Of a DNA stretch of 64,000 nucleotides, positions 32,171 through 45,600 are shown piece by piece. The stretch covers positions 641,501 to 705,500 of the forward strand of contig JBAMJR010000102.1 in NCBI GenBank assembly GCA_038501785.1, given 5' to 3'. The position numbers and the translations under genes are program-made. A model generated the notes under the pieces. That model saw only the letters and a program-made list of their open reading frames with translations, made no database searches and was not told the DNA's origin. Source of the DNA: Myoxocephalus aenaeus. Its lineage: Eukaryota; Chordata; Actinopteri; Perciformes; Cottidae. Every line of letters begins with the position of its first letter. The first letter of the stretch is position 1.

Positions 32171-33704
32171 CTGGTCATGTTTATAATAAACAAACTACTA
32201 AGCTACACTACAGCTAAACTACAGCAGGCTGTAGTCACAAAGTCAGTCTCAGAAAGAACGTGACATTAAGACTTCATTCTTGATTGAATTGGTCAGAACT
32301 GACGTTGGGACAGAGAGGAGCACAGACGACCACGACAGGCTGAAGGTCAAGGACCAGCATTCTGGTGGACTTGACTGGTGGAGTAGAGGACAGGCGTGTT
32401 GTCATTGAGACACTGTTGATCTAACAGACACAGGAAGTTGACTTGAACTGAATGCATATTATGCATAAACCTCCAGTGTGAACGTTATGCCAATCTGTCA
32501 AGGACAATCCGAGCAATTGATTTATTTACTCTAATTGTACATACACACGTGCTCATTCATACACAACTAGATAAAACAACTCATATTCACCAGTTGCTAT
32601 TCACTATGTACATGTTCATGAAGGGCACCTTAAAACTCTTTGAGTGGGGACCCTTTTATATCAGGTCACAATGTACAAATCAAGAAAAAAACATGGTATA
32701 AATAAAAAACAAACATGTTAGGTATATAATTAAACATAAATCAGGGCTACAATAATATATAATCCCCATGTACAACCTCTAAACACAACTCAAACGATAA
32801 ATAGGGTGAGTGCTTAAAGGGCTACACCCCATCGTATTCCAGGCCATCATAGCGGCCCTCTGACTCGTTTTATGTGTTTGTGTCTGAACAGACACATTCA
32901 AGTGCCTGCATGAGGTTGTGAGCGTGACTTTGCATCTTCTCTCCAAGCCTGGGTTAGTGTGAATCACGGAGAGAAAGCAACGTGACATTGTTGTGTCTGT
33001 GAGGAAGTCGGTGTTTTGCCAAAGCACAGATAACTGCAGAGACACTCTGTGCGGGAGAACTGGAGCATTGTGCTGCCCCACGTCAGCAAAAACCCTGCAT
33101 GTGAGAAAGAAACAAGGGGAGAGATCCACACGGGGACGGGGGGAGAATGATACGCGTGGGTGAGAGTGTACAGTCTGTGTGTGGTAGATGAAATTAGGGC
33201 ATTCTTCACAGCTGAGTAGGGCAGAAGACTAGCTGGCAACAGAAGTAGGCTAAATAAACCTCCCCTATCATCAAGAGATCTCTTGTTTGTTGGGGGGCAA
33301 GAGGGGGAACAGGAATGTCCAGTGACTAAAACGTGAGCACAGAAGCTAACAGGTTGCATCAGTTACACTTTTCCCTCAATCTCTTTGTTTCTCTTTCAGT
33401 CACACAACACTTTCCCTCTCTCTTCAGCGCCACGGCCGGCGGTCAGCAAACAAGAACACTTCTGCTGGGACCTATATGTTGTTCAGGCTCTGTTCATAGA
33501 TGAAAGGGGGATTCCAGTGGCGGTCACATGCTCCCTGCAGGGCTATAGAGGAGGCCGTCCAATTCATGGATGACAAGCCATACATGGTTCCCTTTGTGGG
33601 GATGCATGTGCAGACACGGCATTGTTCAACTCTTCTGTTAAAGACAACCTGTACACATTGTGTGCCTTTTCATGTTTGGTTTCACATGTGCAGGTATTTA
33701 TGTC

Positions 33705-33816
<112 letters not shown>

Positions 33817-35647
33817 AGAAATTATAAACAAATGAAGCTCTAGCGTAACTTTCAGTCAGGAAGACTTTACTCTTGTATGCTTCGGCCCGTAGTTTATTTC
33901 TCATACATCTGCCACTCACACACACATTCACACACACACACATGCTCACTAATTATGTCCTTGCTTTCATTGTTTAGGGCTGTCAATCATGATATCAGCT
34001 GTTTAGATCAGCTTGTCTCCTCTATCCAATTGAACAATGAAACAATTACATCGTTAGCCTATCATCATCTTGCTGCTGTCTCTATATGATTGTCTCTCTA
34101 CTACATACGTTCATATGTTCATTCTGCTGTTACGCTGCTGAAATGTTTGTTCTTGTGTAATTAACTTGCAGGCAAAAGTGCTCCATGAGAATAATGAACC
34201 ACTCTACTTAAATATATATGAGCTATATCATTAACATATAATCAGTAAACTCCTGCAGCACACACACACACACAATAACCCACGATCATCTCCCAAAGTC
34301 CGCGCATGGTCCACTTCCACTTTCAGAGGTCTGTGCTGCAGAGCTGAGGTTGGAAATTACTTTGCACACTCTGTATTGTTCCACCGCAGGACTGGTGTAT
34401 GTGTGTGAATATGAAAAAGAGGGAGATTCCGAGAAAAAGAGAAGGGAGGATAGAAGGAGACGGATAGAGGAAGACAGAGCTTAGTCAGCCGCTGCCCTTA
34501 AGAGCTGTCGTCTCTGAGGAACCGTACATCCGTCTCCAACGCAACCAGAACAGGGAAACCAATCTCCTGTCCGCAAAGAGTTTTATCATGCTTCACCGAG
34601 GTGAACTAGGCTGGGAGCGAATCACGACGCAAATAGACTGACAAGTAAACCGGCTGACAGACAGACAGACATGACTGATAGGTAAAGTTTCTAGTTTCTA
34701 GTCCTAGCTTCTCCAGAGTCTCTATTACGTTAAGTTAAGACAGGCCATGTGTAAACAAATGCATTGCAGTGGTAGAAGGATGCAGATAAAACAGGGTTAA
34801 AATGAGATCATGTGTAAATGTGGGTCCTCTCTGCTCTACATAGCAATTAGAGAGAGATGGAGAGACAAAGAGAAAAGAGGGAGTGAGAGATCATACACGG
34901 GGCTCATGGGTGTGTTTGTGTCTGCGTGCATGGAGGGGTGAGCAGGTTCAACAGGTCCCATGTTGGGAGGCTCGCGAGTGTTCAGGTGCTAGAATCCTAT
35001 ATCGGAGCCAGTGCTGACCATGGGTCTATATCAAGAGCTGGATAGGGTTTCAGCCCTGGGCGGCGATGGAGGATTATTCTGACAAAGACGGGTTCTGGCC
35101 AGCCTGAAATAACTGATCCAAAGTTGTTCTGACTTTCGCACACTAATGAAGAACAGAGGGGGGACTTGGGAGAGACGAAGGGAGATGCACCTCCTGCCCC
35201 TGAGATTTCCTTCCTGTCAGGAAGTTAAAAGAAGTGCTGTGAAACAGGAGAGTGTGTCAGGGGAGCATTCTGGGAAGCAGTGGAGAAAAAGGAAAATGTC
35301 AGCGCGCCAGATTTTGCAGCTCTGTGCCCGAGGCCTCGCATAGCTGATCCTCGTACACCGGGGCGAACGCACAGCCCATCGGTTATGGACAGAACCATGC
35401 TATGTACAGGCTGATTTGAGCATTCTGGTCTCTTTAATAATGAATAAAGAGCATAATGGTTGGGGCCATGAAGCTTTCCCCAGGGAGAACACTGCAATGA
35501 ACAGGCTGTCCTGAGTGTCTGGAGCAGCTATAAGTGAACCTGCAGCTATGCAAAGTAACCGTAACTCTTGAGTTAATTCATCAGCACAAAGCTGTCAAAG
35601 CTCCGCTCAGGCAACAGTTTCCAATTTCAGACTCCTCTTTCACATAG

Positions 35648-35649
<2 letters not shown>

Positions 35650-35726
<77 letters not shown>
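35650..35726. repeat. (GT)n microsatellite
   Basis: About 38 units. Confidence 0.97.
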
Positions 35727-35728
<2 letters not shown>

Positions 35729-37376
35729 AGGTACATCATATTATGTATTTCTATGTGTGTACATGTGCATAGGTATTGTAAAAGGTGTGCCTTGAGTGTT
35801 TAAGGGATCCATTTCATGAAGACATGTGCTTCTCAAACATAACTTGTGATTAAACAGTGAAATATACCCAAGTGTAGACTACTTATAAGGACAGTGTTAT
35901 TTGGGAAGTTATAATCTTATAAATTATCCTTATAGTGCATTTTCTTATCAAATGTACAATGCTAGTGTATTATCCCTAAACCTTCAGTCATTGATTCATT
36001 GTTATCATGTCATGTTATGTCTACATAATGAATATTATTTGCGTGGAAGAAGCAAGCTCTGTATTGTTATGAACAAACTGACATTGTTGTATAGACCAGA
36101 TCATTTGTCTTCTTTTTGCCAAGCGACATGCAGCATTTCAGGATTTGAACAATGTCAGATTCTTCTTGACAGTCAATTCAGCAATCATACATAACATCTT
36201 TGAAGTGAAAGGTTATGAAAGGAGCAGTCCACCATTTTCACAACTGCTGATGGTGTCATCCGGGTTATCTTGACTCGGGCTTACAGACGAGTTGCATTAG
36301 GGAATTTTAATATCCCAAGTTTTGGGTCAGAATATCACTCCCTTTACTGCATCAATTTTGGCCATTCTATTCATAAATTTGAAGCTTGTGAGTCGGTAAA
36401 CTTTACGGAAGTGCATTGCTAAATCGCTATACCCTTTCAAAATAAAACCTGTTCAAGAATACATTTTGCTTTTATAGATATACATTGGCCTCTCTTCATT
36501 TGGCAGAAAACAACTGTCATTGTGACATCATATGTCCCTTGTCTAAATCGACACTTGAAAATGTCACATGAATGTCAGATAAAGCAAAAATGAAGATACT
36601 TAATTTGGGTTAAAACTCAGATTATCACTGATGCCTGTTCTTTTTGTCATTTTGACCATATTGTGTGGATTTCCAATTAAAGCACATTTGAAAAACTTTC
36701 CGATATTTTTTTCTCTCTTATATTTTAGACAAACACACATCAAAGATTCACATATTGAAAGCGGAGTTGAGGAGCCTCGTCTTGGTTTACTGTGGTAATC
36801 TGTTGTGAATTCTCTAAACATGTTCTTGTCCTGCAATGGTGTCAAACATTACTGTAGCTGATCTGAAGGCCTTTGATGAAACCAATGTGATTAATGTCAA
36901 CCATATGCACATAAACAGAAGTCAGGTGACTTCATTGTTTAGCTGACAGCAAAATAAACCAAAGCATATGCATTTTTCAGATACACACTCAACCGTGTTC
37001 TTGCCCAACATACTAAGGCTTTTCAACAATGGATTCTTTAAACCGTCAAGGCAGTGAACTCTGATCAACACATGTTCCTCAGGCCTGGGAGTATTTTCAC
37101 ATCCGTGTCACCATTTGATTGAGATTGAGGTGTTTGGACTGTTTCCCAGGAGGACAATTCATTTGTCAGACAAATGGTCGATGATAATACAGTGCCCTAC
37201 TTTTGAATACATAAAAAAAACAAGTTTGATTATGTGACTCACACTGTATTGTTATGTGTGACAAACCATATTTGTCTGCTTCTTGCAGGTTTGAAAACAC
37301 TTTCATTTTAAATACTCAGTTGAGCACTGCGATCATTCAGTGCAAGGACTTGGTTCTAATAAAAGCTTTGATTGGT

Positions 37377-37390
37377 CTGCCATCTAGTGG
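37377..37390 (-). promoter_or_regulatory. CTCF-consensus motif, reverse orientation
   Basis: On the minus strand CCACTAGATGGCAG matches all 14 positions of CCASYAGRKGGCRS. Located between dyrk3 and mapkapk2, 1.45 kb before the TATA-like box. Sequence match only. Confidence 0.4.
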
Positions 37391-38827
37391 TTACATGAAG
37401 TGCTACATTTAAGTTCCAGATGGACCACAGCCAAAGAGTCCCAGAAATACACTGAGAAGCAGAGAAATAGACAATTAAATCAAAGTAAACAACACAGAAT
37501 ATCTATTATGTCGGCATATCAATGTGAAATAAGATGTGATTAAAATGGACCATTAAACTGTTTCCGGGATTACTGTATGATTTTACACTTAAAATAATTT
37601 GGTATAATGTAATTGAACTCTCTTACAAAGGCTAATTTAAAGTTGAATTAGAAATGATAAAACATAATTTATTTTGATGTTCTTGGAGTCAGGGTATTTG
37701 TTCACTGTCAATGGTTCCTTTTATGCTGGATAATCAAATGTTAACAACTTAACTTTAAATGACAGCACTTAGATGTGACCCAACATATGAATTAAGATGA
37801 ATGTTTTTGGCCGGTGACAAAGTGAACTGCTGTTTGTTTCATATCTGATGTTGGGTTCAAGAAATGTACGGCCAAATGTAAGTTTCGGTTTTTGGCCTTT
37901 TCACTGTTTTTAAAATCTAACTATTGAGCAAGCTTCACAAGCATTACAGTCAATTAGCAAATCATTTATGTTTCTCTAAATATCTTGTTTATTGATATTT
38001 GTCAACAGAAATTTAATTTAAATGATGAATTGAATATAGAGTGATGGTATGCTTAAAGGCTGAATGGCTAAAAGATCGCTTTGTTCAGGGAACAATGTTA
38101 AGGCCTTTTAGGCTTTCTATCTGAGGCAACACGCGTTAAAGAAGCATGATTGAATTAACTAATTTACTGAAGGTCAGGGCCTAAGCTCCTCAATTCATGC
38201 CAATGTTGTTTTCCTGATGGTATGGCCAGTGTGAACAATCTTGGGAATGTTCACGTTCTAAAAAAATTTTTTTAAAGATGGAGGCGAAACATGGTGTGTG
38301 TTGCAATGTCAAATACATACTGTATATGAAAAAGTGTATCGCAGATTAACAATGTCAATGATTTTACCGTGTTTTGAGGCCAATATTTGTGTTGACTTTG
38401 GAGACTCTTACCTTTTGGGCTGTCAGCAATAAAGCCGAAAAAGAAAAGAAAAAGAGTAAAATATCTAATATACCTATAGGCTTACATGAGTGAATGCAGT
38501 TTTAATTGAGAAAAGCAGGCTGGAAAACCGCATAGCTCTCTAACCTTGAGATAACCTTGAGGACTCTGGTCAGAGATTACATTGTCTATTTCTGTCGGTC
38601 ACTCTTTTACTATCAAAACATGTGGGTCTCTTTAGTGGGTCTCTTTAGAGCAATCTGTTGACCTCGGTGACCTTTGTGGGACATTTGATTGAATTTAAAC
38701 ACCAATACAAATTTAAAAATAATGGAAATGTGATGGTTACTTTTGGCTGCATTACAGTAATCAGGTCATACTTTAAAATAACCCTTAAATCTTGTGCTGT
38801 ACGTCTCAGCCTGTCTTGTAACGTCGT

Positions 38828-38835
38828 TATATAAA
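38828..38835 (+). promoter_or_regulatory. mapkapk2: TATA-like box upstream of mapkapk2
   Basis: TATATAAA about 600 bp before the mapkapk2 ATG, at the point where AT-rich intergenic DNA gives way to CpG-richer sequence. Placement is plausible for a start site near 38860, but there is no transcript evidence. Confidence 0.35.
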
Positions 38836-38859
38836 CAAGCAGTCGCTTCCTCTGTCGTA

Positions 38860-39438
38860 CTTCTCCTTTAAGCGCAGGGGGGGAAAAGCCCGGCCATGAC
38901 GTCAGCAGTAAAACCTGCTCCGGCTGGGTGTCTGTCCGTCTGAAAGTGAAGTGTGTTTGGCGTGCTACTACTGGTGTCGGAGTTTTCCCCCCGCTGTTGT
39001 CTTGTCTTTCGTTGAGTGTTATTGTCGGCTTTTAAATTCACTCGAGAGCGTTAACGTTACGTTATTTTGAAACCCGGCCTTGTCGGCGATTTATGGGACG
39101 TTTTAGAAAAGTTCCTGAAGTGCTGTTTGAGGAACCGGTGGACGGCGGAAACCACCGGCGATGGATAAGCTAACCGATAGCTGAGTTGTTAGCCAAGAAT
39201 CACAGGTAAAGAATAGGATAGCTAGCATGCTAACAGCTAGCTATCTTAGCATTTAATCGGCTAACCAAGTGACTTTTTGTCGACCTGTAACGTCCGAACT
39301 TTTGCCGGTTATTTCTCGGGCCTGGCGGCGAGCGGTACAGCATTTAGTCAGAGGCCAGCTAACCCAGGAAGAAGGAAACAAGACACGAGTGTTGTTGAGA
39401 GGTAGCGGCTTTTTCGTCTCTCAACCCAAACCAGAAGC
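38860..39438 (+). promoter_or_regulatory. mapkapk2: mapkapk2 promoter and 5' leader
   Basis: CpG-richer sequence immediately upstream of the start codon. It contains a uORF from ATG 39093 (26 codons, ending at a TAA near 39171-39173), a second short uORF from ATG 39227 to 39256, and a 10-bp perfect inverted repeat GATAGCTAGC/GCTAGCTATC at 39217-39245. A possible donor CACAG|gtaaag near 39206 means part of it could be an intron. Confidence 0.5.
38897..38904. promoter_or_regulatory. mapkapk2: perfect CRE palindrome in the mapkapk2 promoter/leader
   Basis: TGACGTCA, the full CREB/ATF palindrome, lies about 535 bp upstream of the mapkapk2 ATG within the CpG-richer block. Known: full CREs near CpG-rich promoters are commonly bound by CREB/ATF1. 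Binding here is inferred. Confidence 0.5.
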
Positions 39439-39660
39439 ATGCTGTCCAACTCACAGAACCAGCCACTCTTCCCCAACCCGTCGGGGCAGCAGAACCCCAC
39501 GGGCCAGTTCCTCCCCTTCCACGCGAGACCCTCCTTGCAGATCAAGAAGAACGCCATAACGGATGACTACAAGGTGACCAGCCAGGTGCTGGGGCTGGGC
39601 ATCAATGGCAAGGTGCTTGAGATCTTCCAGAAGAAGACTGGAGACAAGTACGCACTGAAG
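39439..39660 (+). CDS. mapkapk2: mapkapk2 coding exon 1
   Basis: Begins at ATG 39439 (gaagcATGc context) and ends exactly after the ATP-binding lysine codon AAG, at a gtaggc donor, phase 0. The open frame upstream of the ATG shows no alternative MK2-like start. Confidence 0.93.
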
Positions 39661-42600
39661 GTAGGCTACACTTTGGGAAAGAAACTGGGCTGAAAGCAAG
39701 AATGTGAAGTCTGTGTGTAACTGAGACATAGTCAGGAGATCTGGATTCCCTGAAAGAAACCCAGCCCCCAGTTTTACAGAGAGAACTTCTACTGGAAGTG
39801 TTTTGTTCAAATGGGGATTTTTCTTAATCAAAACTATTCCAACTTGGGCTGCAAATAGAGGTTCACACAAATATAACTAAAACAAATACCTGGAAAGATT
39901 AGTCAATTGAGTGAATTGACAGATGATTAATCTGCAACAATTTTGATGGATAAAATGGCAAAAAGGTCAATGCAACTTGCCTCTTTAATGCTATTTTTTC
40001 AATGTAATGACATTACCTTTTACCCTTTGCGTACTGTTGGTCGCACACAACATGCAACCTGAAGACACCACAGACAGTTCCTGGACAATGTGATTGACAT
40101 TGTTTGACGCTTTATATGCTGACTGTTAAATAGATTGGCTGAGAAAATAATTAGCAGATAAAGTTTATTTGTGATGATTTAAGGCCTTGTGAGGGTTGTG
40201 ATAGTATTGCTCTTTTTAATCTGTATTATCACTGGCCGTGATTACTAAAATAATCAACCAGATGTTTGATAATCAGTTATTATCAGGTAATCTGTGAATG
40301 AAATACCTCATATAGGATACAAAGGTTTCTAATTTTTCACATTGCGACAAAGATACTAAAGAATCTTATATGAGACCTGTATTAATGTATAACAGGTACC
40401 CTTCCATCTCAGCTGTGGTCCTGTAAATTAGAAACAGCTTAGTCTGTAAAGTGACTCTGCAGTGTCAGGAACTACATCTAGAGATCACTTTCTGTATTGG
40501 TCAATGATTATTGATGATTCCCCGTTTTTGGGGGAGTTTTTCCTGAACCGATGTGAGGATGTCGTATGTGTACAGATTGTAAAGCCCTCTTATGCTGCGT
40601 TCACACCAAACACGTTTACCGCGTCAGTTTACTCGCTCGACAATAAAAGTGTGTTCACGTCAAAGGGGGCGTGGCTTATCTCTGTTGCGTATGTCTGTAA
40701 AAAGCGCTATAATTTCCGCTATCGACCATGGAAGAAATAACCATTATTTCTGCGTTATACTCGTTGTGGAAGTCCCAAAAACGTCGGAACATCAAACGCC
40801 CTCGTGTTTGGGTTCATAACATCATCCGTAGCCGCACACAGCTCGGTGAATTTCACCGACTCTTCCAGGAACTGCGTTCTCCGTGGCTTATCTCCGTAAA
40901 AACGGTTACCGTTTCCACCAAATAACCACTACCTCTGCTTTATACTTGTTGTGTAGATTCCACATACGTCGGAACATCAAACTCCATGGTGTCTGGGTTC
41001 ATAATATTATCCGTAGTCCCACAACAGCGTCTGAATGACGGCCACTACCAGTGCTACTTTGGGCGGACCAGCAGCAGGTTGATTTCAGACAGCAACAGCA
41101 AGATGGCGGTGATGACGGGTGGGGCCTCTCAACGCTGATTGGCTGACGCAACTTTGCGTCACACGTCGTCGTCCCTCCCCCCCCCCCGAGTTGGAAAATT
41201 TCAACTCGCGCAAATTCGCCCAGCGTCATTTGCGCCTCCCGGTGGAAGAAACGCTTTTTCGCAACCTATCACGTCTGTGCATTGACTATGCATGTTATCT
41301 ACTCGCATGTCAAATTCACGCCGCGTTTAGTGTGAACGCAGCATAAGGCACATTTGTGATTTTGGGCCAAAATGAATTGACTTGAATAAAGGACAAACGC
41401 CATAACAGCTACCCACACATGGGTGACTGAAACAGGACCCACTGAAGCTCTTTATCACTGCAGGCCAATTCAGTTATTTCTTATTCTTCTTATATACATA
41501 GTATACACATATTCCAAATAGGTATTGCACAAAATGTATCGCAGCCTGGGAACATCCTGTGTGGTGATTCACACTGAAATTCTAAATAATTGGGTCACAG
41601 CGTTTTGAATTTGAGTGTGCATATTAAACATGACACTCGCACTCACTCACACTCGCACACACACTCTTGCTCAAACCTGTTTGATGTCGTGGTGTTTTTT
41701 TTGTGTTTTTTTTGTTGTATATTGGAACGCCATGAATAATTAGTATTAAACATAGGAAGTCACGTTATACAATACGTTGTCACGTGTCTTTTCACAAGGC
41801 TGCGGCTATTCTTCAAATTGTATTTACATAGTAAGAAAGTGACAGTTGGTGAAGATGTTTATCAATTGTGACATCATATTAGTTTCAGATAGACATGGAT
41901 ATTGCACCTGAAGAAAGCTTTTGTCATTGCCCTCCAACCAGTTTGGTACAGCTCACTGAATTGTTTGTAAGCGTCTGAAAATTGAATTACGCAACTGTGA
42001 CCCTGAGGGTCTTTCTCAGGTAAAACATCCAGACGCGTCTCTTGAAATCCTTTGCAGGTAGCCACAGATCTAAGATTTCTCCTCCTATTCAGTTCAGCTC
42101 AAATGACGGGACTGTTTAAGCCAGGCCACGTTGGAATGAGTAGTAAAAAAATAAATACTGTTTCCTAATAATACAGTGAGCCGTCACTGTAAGCACAGTT
42201 ACTAAATAGCTAGGTGTCTCGTTTTGCTTGGTTGCTGTTTTATAGTGGCATGACTAATTCCCGGTCCAGACTGAGAACATACCATTATGAAATCTTTATC
42301 AGGGGCTTATCTGATTGGGCTGCACGATTATGGCCCAAACTATGATCACCATTATATTGATATCGCAATTAATAATTAAACTCTTCATTGATTTAAGGAA
42401 TACACTTTATTTTTTTGGAATAGAAATATTGCAATATGAATGAATTTTTAAGGTAAATGCATTGATCTTATGCCCTTTTTAAAGCAGCTGTAGGGAGCAT
42501 GTGTAGCAGCATGGCTGCTCCCCAAAAGTGAAGCCAAAACATCGTTTAGACCCTTGATATGATATGCAGCTTAGTTTCTATGAGCCGAGCACACATTTAA

Positions 42601-45600
42601 ACGTAAATATCTCCTTCGATCATGTTCATTTAATTGTGAGAAGCCCAGATTGTGATCGCAATTAATATTTAATAAATTGTGCAACCCTTCTACCAAAATA
42701 GGTCAACCTATGATACCTGGCTATGGTGATATGAGAGAGAGAGAGAGAGAGAGTTGTCAAATCCTTGAATTAAATTGAAACATACATTATTCATTTTTAT
42801 TAGTAGCTAAGCATACATTTTTATATATAAAATTAGTCTTGATAATCTTATTGTTGGCTAAGATTTATAAAAAAAATGTACGCTTAGCTAATTTGGAGTG
42901 GGCAAAAGAGAAAAAAATGCAATACAAATCCCATCTTGAGAGGGAAGCAGCAGGGATATATCACAATGTATTAGATTTACATGAGAATTACTAGACATTT
43001 TGCTTAAAATGTGTGCACTATTTGGTTAACAACACAATGCCACAAAAGAATGTTGGTGTTGAAAAACTTTTGTGTTTGAGCTTCTGGACAGCTTTCATCT
43101 GTAAGCTCCCTCTCTAATATGTATTATGCTAGATTCACTAATATATCCTCCTGCTGTTTTAAGAGACTGTAACCAAAGAGATTGATGCCTCCACTGAATG
43201 AACTAATGTCCTTGTAGTTCCATTTACTGACGTCAGCCGAATCGGGCCCAATCTCATCTATTGAATTCGTTAGGTTTGCAGTAGACGCCAGGATCAGGAA
43301 TCAGCCAGACTGGCCCAAGGTGACATCACCTTGTGAAACTTTTACCTGTCTCTTGAGCCACTCTTTGTACACGCAGTGCAGCTGAATAATTTCTAACTCC
43401 GTGTTTGTTGGAGAGAGACTGTGGAAGAGAAATGGACTCTAAAGTCTTGAAGTCCTATAAATGCACATATTTGACTTGTAATGCTTGATATAACCTGTTG
43501 CAGAGAATCAATACCTTTTGACTTTGTTTGGTTTGTTAGATAAAAAGCTATTTGCCCTTCTACATTGACTGGTCTTTGTCCTGTCACGCATACAGGCTGT
43601 CTTAAGGCTGTGAGGAATCTGTCGGTATCGTCTTACAGTGACTACATTTCTATGCACACAACAAACCAAGTTATTGAGAGCAATCAGGTCAAGTCCACAT
43701 TCTGACCTAAAATAGCACTGTGTTAAAAAGATGCAAAGGGGTGTATTTGTGTGGCCTTGTAGTTACAGTATAGGGGTAATACAATTCAACTATCTCACGA
43801 AGATCTGTTTGAATTATATATTTAGTAGTTTGTAGGCTTACCAGATGCTTATACACCCTTTTTTTTTTTTTTTTTTTTTTAACAACTTTGGATCAGCATT
43901 TGGATCTTGGGCAATCATTTCTGTCCCTATGTTTGTGTGGTAACGATAAAATTATGCAGTTCACATTACAAGGCGTTCTACGTGAATACGCAGTAATACC
44001 TGTTACTGGATAACGTTGCATTGTTTTGCAGCAAAAGTTGAGCGTTATGTATGGTCAACGTTTTTGCCAGACAGCACTGCATTTCTTTTTTTTTGTGCAA
44101 CCCTTGTTGTCCATCGCAATAAACGTGGAGGTTATCAATTTTTGTGCAAAACGATTGTTGGTTTGAGGAAGTTGGAGAATACATTGGCTATTAAGTTATG
44201 TAAATGTTTGGGCTCAGAGCAGGTTAATTTCTTATGTATTATTACATAACATAATCTGTCTCTCTCGCTTTCACTCTTCACTCCCTGTATGCTTTAAGAG
44301 ATTAAAGCATACAGGGTTCTAGAATAACTTGTCCACTAGGAACACTGGTGACCCCCAATACAAATTTAAGGAGCGCCAGCACAACATTTAGGAACACAAC
44401 TTAATCAACATGCAACATGCAACGCGCAACACATTTCATATTCCATTTTAAGTGTATTACTGATAAATTATTTGGTGCTACAAGGCACTTTTTTTTAATT
44501 TTTTTATACAAAAGGTCAGCAGTTATTCAAAAATAATTGTCGTTCTGTGTAATGGCTACTATGGGGACAAACATCACAAATCAGTACGATTAGACTCCAC
44601 AAGAGTCTTAGCTTTTCAGTCATACACAATTCATGTAATTCCAACAGCCCCGCAAAGACAGTAATGTTGGCGGGTTTCTCGGGTTAAATTAAATGCTATG
44701 TGAACATAGACAACAAATAATAAAATGTGCAATCAAATCTTATGGGCAACTCCTCATTGATTTGAACTATGATGTGGATTAGATAAAGGGGAAAAAAGAG
44801 AAAAACAACCTTGAGGAATATTTTTTAATATTTCTAAATATATTGACTGCTGGGATTCAAGTCTAATTTGAATGTCCTGTAGACTCAGACCGTTTTCTTT
44901 ACTTCACATTTCTGAAGTCTCTTAGTTTGACTTGTATTGACTTGTTGGTTCAGTTTTAGACCAAGAGGTTGCAGGGATGTTAGCTTACAATAAAATCACA
45001 AGTTGCAGTTTTGAAAAAATAATTCTATCCTTTAAGTCAAGTTATGCCTCATCTGGAAAGGAACACACTGAAATCTGTGTCGTTAAGGTGATGTAGTCAT
45101 ACACAGAATGACTAAATGTTTTGGCCACATTTTGTGAGTCGTTGAAGTTGCTCTTCCTGAAATCTGGAAAGATGTGGAAGTCACTGTGGTGAAGTAAACA
45201 CACCTGTTGACGGTTGGTTAAGAAAAAAGGAACTGAAAACATTTGCCTTTTCAAACGGAAGCTTTTTCTTGATTAATGGGTTTGGATTTCTGAAATTTTC
45301 TTTTGGACTACTCCAGGACCAGAATAGACTTTTAAACTAAATGGTTTGCTTAATCAAATGGGTCTTTCTAGTGAAACCCAACATCCACACAACATACATC
45401 TTCCGGACTCTCTCTCTGGTGGCCCTCTTAGAGTTCTTCCTCTACCCCTTCTTTATATCTGTACCCTTGTGAGAGAGGCATCTCTAAGACACATTTTGGT
45501 CATTGCTGAAAGAGTACCTACTCATTATTCCACTTTTATCATCACTATTTATGCCCTGTTGTGGACAATTTGCTTTTGTTCCCCTTGTCCAGTGGAGTGC

